The translations under genes and the position numbers were made by a program. From contig CAXXFB010000001.1 in NCBI GenBank assembly GCA_963674545.2, positions 2,108,001 to 2,172,000 on the forward strand: a DNA stretch of 64,000 nt, read 5' to 3'. The DNA is from JABGQS01 sp963674545 (lineage in GTDB: Bacteria > Bacillota > Clostridia > Christensenellales > SZUA-584). Each line of letters starts with the position of its first letter. Within the stretch, counting starts at the first letter, position 1. The notes beneath the pieces were generated by a model. It saw nothing but the letters and a program-made list of their open reading frames with translations. It made no database searches and was not told the DNA's origin. This document shows positions 60,325 through 64,000 of the stretch, piece by piece.

Positions 60325-61133
60325 TGAATATTTTTATAATGGATATTAGGCGGGGAGGTAAACAGCTTGCCATATGGTCGGGGGCGAGCGCAGCCCTGCT
60401 TGCGCTTATGCTGGCGTTGTACCCGACGATGATGAACTCGGATTTCATGGAGCTTCTGAATGCTAAACTTGCGCTTATGCCAAAAGAACTCATAGACGCT
60501 TTTAACCTTTCGAGCGAGGACATAAGGCAGCTGCCGCAGTATTTTGCTGCTATGTGCCAGTTTGTGCTTATGGCGGCGTGCATATACGGAGCTATAGCAG
60601 GAGCCGGCGCACTCTCGAGGGAGCACAGCGAAGGCACGATAGAGTTTCTTCTGTCTAAACCTGTGAAAAGGGGAAACGTACTTGCCGTCAAGCTGTGTGC
60701 AGCATGTTTGCAATACCTTATGTATTTTGTGGTGTTAAGCATTGCTGCGATGTCTGTACTCGCTGTGGTCAGTCCTGAAGGACAGGATATACCCGTGCTC
60801 TTGTCATCTGCCGCGGCTGTTATGCTGGGCGGTTTCTTAGCAGGCAGCACATATCTGTTTCTTGGATTTGCGCTGTCGGCGCTGCTTAAAAAAGTAAGCA
60901 ATGCTCTGTCAGTTGCTGTGGCGGTGTTTTTTCTGACATATATACTCGGCACTATACCTAGCTTCGGTGTAATGCAGTTTTTAAAGTGGGTGTCGCCGCT
61001 TAACTATTTTGTGCCGTCACAGGTGCTGATAGGTGGTATAGACCAGCTGAGCCTTCTAGTCAGCCTATTGTTTATGGCAGTGTGCGCTGTTTTGTCATAT
61101 GCTGTTTACAGGCGCAGGGATATAGCCGTTTAG
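60324..61133 (+). CDS. ABC-2 type transporter permease
   Basis: The 269-aa protein has six membrane helices and the conserved loop REHSEGTIEFLLSKPVKRG of ABC-2 permeases. The final segment (LLVSLLFMAVCAVLSYAVY) ends close to the C-terminus. It forms an exporter with the upstream ATPase, in an operon led by the XRE regulator. Confidence 0.9.
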   Translation: MNIFIMDIRRGGKQLAIWSGASAALLALMLALYPTMMNSDFMELLNAKLALMPKELIDAFNLSSEDIRQLPQYFAAMCQFVLMAACIYGAIAGAGALSREHSEGTIEFLLSKPVKRGNVLAVKLCAACLQYLMYFVVLSIAAMSVLAVVSPEGQDIPVLLSSAAAVMLGGFLAGSTYLFLGFALSALLKKVSNALSVAVAVFFLTYILGTIPSFGVMQFLKWVSPLNYFVPSQVLIGGIDQLSLLVSLLFMAVCAVLSYAVYRRRDIAV

Positions 61134-61352
61134 CCGGTATAAGCCGGTTTTATCGGCACTATGAAGTGGTATAGACCAGTGCTGAATGCGGATAAAGTTA
61201 ATTTCAGGCCGCAGGCAGGCAGCTGCGCAGACACAGAAAAAACGACCCGGGGTTGATTTGCTAATGGAACAAGAGAAATCCAGCAATGCCTGTTTGTAAA
61301 TATGCTTCAACAGTTATATAATGAGTATCATATTTATTTGAGGCTTTGTGTT
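61134..61352. other. Intergenic stretch before the Fur-family gene
   Basis: No gene is evident. A short tandem of TATAAGCCGGTTTTATCGGC-like sequence follows the permease stop (61138-61157) and may form a weak hairpin. The last 50 bp should hold the Fur-family promoter. Confidence 0.35.
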
Positions 61353-61772
61353 ATGAATGATAGTGACAAGTTATACAATATATTGAGGCAAAGGGGCTGC
61401 AGGCTAACCTCCCAGACCAAGACTATACTCGATGTTTTTATAGCCAATAAGGACAGGATGCTGTCCGTTGCAGACGTCGGCAGCTTGCTGCCTGAAAAAC
61501 TGAAGATAGACAATGCAACGATATACCGGAACATACAGAAGTTCCTAGATCACGGTATAGTTGAATCTATGAACGATGAACATGGTATAAACCGTTTTGT
61601 GCTGTTTGAGCGGGAACACCACCACTGCCTTATCTGTACGCAGTGCGGTAGCATCGTACGTTTCCCGTGCTCTAACCACTACTGGGAAAAGTATTCGAAG
61701 AAGAACGGGTTTGCAGAAACACATCACAAGCTGGAAGTCTACGGCAGGTGTGAAAAGTGCGCCAAGAAATAA
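61353..61772 (+). CDS. Fur family transcriptional regulator (Zur/PerR-like)
   Basis: The start chosen is ATG at 61353 (MNDSDKLYNILRQRG) with GAGG 9 nt upstream; an earlier in-frame ATG has none. The 139-aa protein has the Fur winged helix (CRLTSQTKTILDVFIAN, NATIYRNIQKFLDHGIV) and a metal region. That region has HHHCLICTQCGSIVRF and the C-terminal pair CEKCAKK, giving the structural zinc CxxC...CxxC. Its place directly upstream of a zinc-type ABC operon suggests a Zur role; PerR is the alternative. Confidence 0.88.
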   Translation: MNDSDKLYNILRQRGCRLTSQTKTILDVFIANKDRMLSVADVGSLLPEKLKIDNATIYRNIQKFLDHGIVESMNDEHGINRFVLFEREHHHCLICTQCGSIVRFPCSNHYWEKYSKKNGFAETHHKLEVYGRCEKCAKK

Positions 61773-61792
61773 TATGTAGATTTTCACAATGC

Positions 61793-61854
61793 TTGACAAA
61801 AAGCGTTTTAGTATGATAACCTCCTTATTGCAAGGCGATTGCAATAAGGAGGTT
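61793..61854 (+). promoter_or_regulatory. Promoter and 16-bp inverted-repeat operator of the metal uptake operon
   Basis: -35 TTGACA (61793-61798) and -10 GATAAC (61815-61820) are 16 bp apart. From 61818 a perfect inverted repeat has 16-bp arms AACCTCCTTATTGCAA and TTGCAATAAGGAGGTT around GGCGA (61834-61838). The right arm contains the AAGGAGG ribosome site at 61846-61852, so the element can act as a DNA operator (TTGCAA-N5-TTGCAA core) and as an RNA hairpin hiding the ribosome site. Confidence 0.75.
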
Positions 61855-61862
61855 TCTTTTAT

Positions 61863-62756
61863 ATGAAAAGATTATTGCTGATCGTTATATCATTAGTGTT
61901 AATAATGTCTTTCAGCGGATGTCAAACACAGAGCAGTGAAAGCAGCAGCAGTGCGCAGATAACAGTGGCTGTGGGCATCGTTCCGCAGGAGGCTTTTGTT
62001 GAAGCAGTTGCAGCAGATCTGGTCAGCATCGTGACTATGATACCTCCGGGATACAGCCCGGCAAACTTCTCGCCGACGGCAGCGCAGATGCAGGCGCTTT
62101 CCGATGCGGCAGTTTACTTCACGCTGCAGATGCCGGCAGAGCAGTCAAACATACTCCCAAAGGTGAAAGACTTTAACAGTGATATAGAAATAGTAGATCT
62201 GCGGGCGGCTGCGGCAGAGCAGTATCCGCTGCTCAGTGCAGACGAGCATGAAGCACAGGAAAACGCAAGCTCTACAGACCCGCACTTGTGGCTGTCGCCA
62301 AAGCGTGCTATCGTAATGGTACAGACCATTGCGGATGAGCTTTCGAAGATAGACAGTGCGAATGAGCAGACGTATCAGAAAAACGCAGCAGATTATATCG
62401 CTGAGCTAGAGGCTCTTGATGCACAAATAACACAGAAGCTTTCAGGCCTACGGCAAAAAGACTTTCTTATCTATCATGGCTCGTACGGATATTTTGCGGA
62501 CGACTATGGTTTAAAGATGGTGGCTATAGAGATAGCCGGAAAACAGGCGACCTCGGCAGAGCTTCAGGATGTAATAAGTTTCGCACTTGAAAATGACATA
62601 AGGACGGTTTTTTATCAGGACGAGTTTGATGATAACCAGGCCCAGACGGTTGCACAGGAGATAGGCGGAACGGTAGCAAAGGTGTCACCGCTTTCAAAAG
62701 ATTATATAAAGGGGCTTAGTGATTTTACCGATGCGCTTATAGCGCAGGACGGATGA
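61863..62756 (+). CDS. znuA: Metal ABC transporter substrate-binding lipoprotein (ZnuA-like)
   Basis: The 297-aa protein has a lipoprotein signal (MKRLLLIVISLVLIMSFSGC, Cys near 20) and the cluster A-I metal-binding fold. Visible ligands are His in TDPHLWLSPKRA, His in IYHGSYGYFADDYG and Glu/Asp in YQDEFDDNQAQ. The usual first His (PHxYEP) is replaced by YSPANFSPT, as in a Bacillota subgroup. There is no long His-rich loop. Metal is probably zinc; manganese cannot be excluded. The gene lies behind the inverted-repeat operator. Confidence 0.88.
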   Translation: MKRLLLIVISLVLIMSFSGCQTQSSESSSSAQITVAVGIVPQEAFVEAVAADLVSIVTMIPPGYSPANFSPTAAQMQALSDAAVYFTLQMPAEQSNILPKVKDFNSDIEIVDLRAAAAEQYPLLSADEHEAQENASSTDPHLWLSPKRAIVMVQTIADELSKIDSANEQTYQKNAADYIAELEALDAQITQKLSGLRQKDFLIYHGSYGYFADDYGLKMVAIEIAGKQATSAELQDVISFALENDIRTVFYQDEFDDNQAQTVAQEIGGTVAKVSPLSKDYIKGLSDFTDALIAQDG

Positions 62757-63448
62757 TAATGAAAAGCAACGCTTTGGTAGAATTCAATAACGTAAGGTTT
62801 TGTTATGGAGAAGTTTGTGCCGTTGACGGTGTAAGCTTCTCTTTAGCTGTAAACGAAATAACAGTGCTTGTCGGGCCGAACGGCGGAGGCAAAAGCACCC
62901 TGCTGAAATTGCTGACGGGTCTGCTAAAGCCCGAAGACGGAAACATTAGCTTTTATAACGGTACGGAGATCGGGTATGTGTCTCAGAACCCTTCGTTCGA
63001 TATGACGTTTCCTCTGACTGTAGAGGAGCTTGTACTTCAGGGAACTCTGCCAAAAGCGGTAAAGCCATTTGCAAAGTATTCGCAGGATCAGAAAAAAAGG
63101 GCAGCTGACGCAGTTATGCGTGCAGGCATGAAAGGATTTGAGAACAGGAGTATAGGTCAGCTCTCGGCAGGGCAGCTAAAGCGTGCGGTGATAGCTCGGG
63201 CAATTGCTTCGGATGCAAGCCTGATTGCACTTGACGAGCCTGATGCGAGCCTGGATATCGATGCAGCCAAAGAGCTTTATGCTATACTGGGTACGCTGAA
63301 AAAAAATAAAACAGTTATCATCGCCAGCCATAATATCAATGCAGTGACAGAGATAGCTGATAAAGCTGTTTATGTGAACAAGGCCGCACGTGAGTTTGAC
63401 AGGCCGGAAGAACTAAAGCAACTGCTGAAAGGAGGCATACTGCTGTGA
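62753..63448 (+). CDS. znuC: Metal ABC transporter ATP-binding protein (ZnuC-like)
   Basis: The 231-aa ATPase has Walker A GPNGGGKSTLLKLL near residue 43, signature LSAGQLKRAVIARAI, Walker B LIALDEPDASLD and switch His in IIASHNINAV. The start overlaps the preceding stop (ATGA); an ATG two codons later is also possible. It powers uptake with the adjoining lipoprotein and permease. Confidence 0.92.
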   Translation: MIMKSNALVEFNNVRFCYGEVCAVDGVSFSLAVNEITVLVGPNGGGKSTLLKLLTGLLKPEDGNISFYNGTEIGYVSQNPSFDMTFPLTVEELVLQGTLPKAVKPFAKYSQDQKKRAADAVMRAGMKGFENRSIGQLSAGQLKRAVIARAIASDASLIALDEPDASLDIDAAKELYAILGTLKKNKTVIIASHNINAVTEIADKAVYVNKAAREFDRPEELKQLLKGGILL

Positions 63449-64000
63449 TAGAAGCGATATTTAGCTATACGTTCATGCGAAACGCCGTTTTTGCGGCGAT
63501 GCTTGCAAGCATAGTGACAGGCATAATCGGCACAGTTGCTATAGAGAAAAAGCTCGTAAGCATGTCAGGCGGTATAGCCCATGCATCGTTCGGCGGAATT
63601 GGCCTTGGATATCTTCTTGGTTTTGAACCGATATGGGGAGGGCTGATTTTTGCAATTGCCGCATCAGCGACTATTGGCAGGCTGCCAAAAGACACTAAAC
63701 TTAAAGCAGACACCATGATAGGAATACTGTGGTCTTTCGGTATGGCTCTTGGCATACTGTTCATATCATTAGCGCCCGGATACATGCCCGACATGACGAG
63801 CTATCTGTTCGGAGATATACTTTCCGTTTCAACAGGCTCGATAATTTATATGGCGGCATTCAGCGCCGCAGTGGTCATACTGTTCCTTATGCTCTACAAT
63901 CATTTGGTGCTGTATATGTTTGATGAGGAATATGCTGCGGCAAGGGGGATAAACGTAAAGGTCCTTGAATGGGTAGTATATATTATGATACCTGTAGGCA
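63445..64000 (+). CDS. znuB: Metal ABC transporter permease (ZnuB-like), 3' end outside window
   Basis: A GTG start overlaps the ATPase stop (GTGA), with GGAGG upstream. About 185 residues are visible: IEAIFSYTFMRNAVFAAMLASIV, the ABC-3 family signature region KKLVSMSGGIAHASFGGIGLG, and YLFGDILSVSTGSI. The frame stays open to the window end. It is the membrane channel of the metal importer. Confidence 0.9.
   Translation, partial: MIEAIFSYTFMRNAVFAAMLASIVTGIIGTVAIEKKLVSMSGGIAHASFGGIGLGYLLGFEPIWGGLIFAIAASATIGRLPKDTKLKADTMIGILWSFGMALGILFISLAPGYMPDMTSYLFGDILSVSTGSIIYMAAFSAAVVILFLMLYNHLVLYMFDEEYAAARGINVKVLEWVVYIMIPVG

Overview
The window looks like the replication-origin region of a low-to-mid GC, monoderm Clostridia (Bacillota) chromosome. 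Marks of this are dnaA-dnaN with DnaA boxes, parA-parB with two perfect parS sites, the DUF2232-gdpP-rplI-dnaB operon, a Bacillus-type large SRP RNA, lipobox lipoproteins and strong AGGAGG ribosome binding sites. No tRNA, rRNA, transposase, integrase or CRISPR array was seen. I cannot name the genus.

Layout. 0-8 kb: the end of a membrane protein, a B12/radical SAM protein, a flavin reductase, and the leftward DUF2232-gdpP-rplI-dnaB operon. 8-15 kb: a methyltransferase behind a 240-nt leader closed by a perfect 12-bp stem, ilvE, an AT-rich secreted protein, uppP and a PepV-type dipeptidase. 15-23 kb: an accessory locus of repeated toxin-like genes. 23-31 kb: an anchored propeller-like protein, a hydrolase, cca-dapF, HAD and GNAT enzymes, and an NlpC/P60 wall hydrolase. 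31-37 kb: the origin core (dnaA, dnaN, parA, parB, parS). 37-51 kb: CvpA, a DUF5711-like protein, a lipid kinase, a CcdA/TlpA thiol pair, purA, SRP RNA, an ABC exporter, a PASTA protein, OsmC and HPF. 51-64 kb: a UvrD/PcrA-type helicase, an AT-rich HEPN-like gene, MerR and XRE regulators with an ABC transporter, and a Fur-family regulator next to a zinc-type ABC uptake operon cut by the window end.

The most unusual part is 14.9-23.2 kb. Three leftward genes, plus a short fourth remnant, share a GC-richer trunk (LDWKDANPGTPT, then DAYNRG.MG.LDGD.A.TA) and a Gly/Asp-rich junction, then carry unrelated AT-rich C-terminal regions. One C-terminus has the Cys/His/Asn layout of a papain/C39-like peptidase. 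The three main genes are each followed by a lipoprotein or small membrane proteins. Only one copy keeps the long N-terminus. Another copy is broken by a 1-nt frameshift, and one lipoprotein is split the same way. This is the architecture of a polymorphic toxin/immunity locus with orphan cassettes, but I do not recognise the trunk as any named toxin trunk.

How the genes fit together: the origin core starts replication and segregates the origin; gdpP sets c-di-AMP levels; uppP, the lipid kinase, NlpC/P60, dapF and the PASTA protein serve the envelope; CcdA/TlpA handle extracytoplasmic thiols; the Fur-family regulator and its likely operator control metal uptake.
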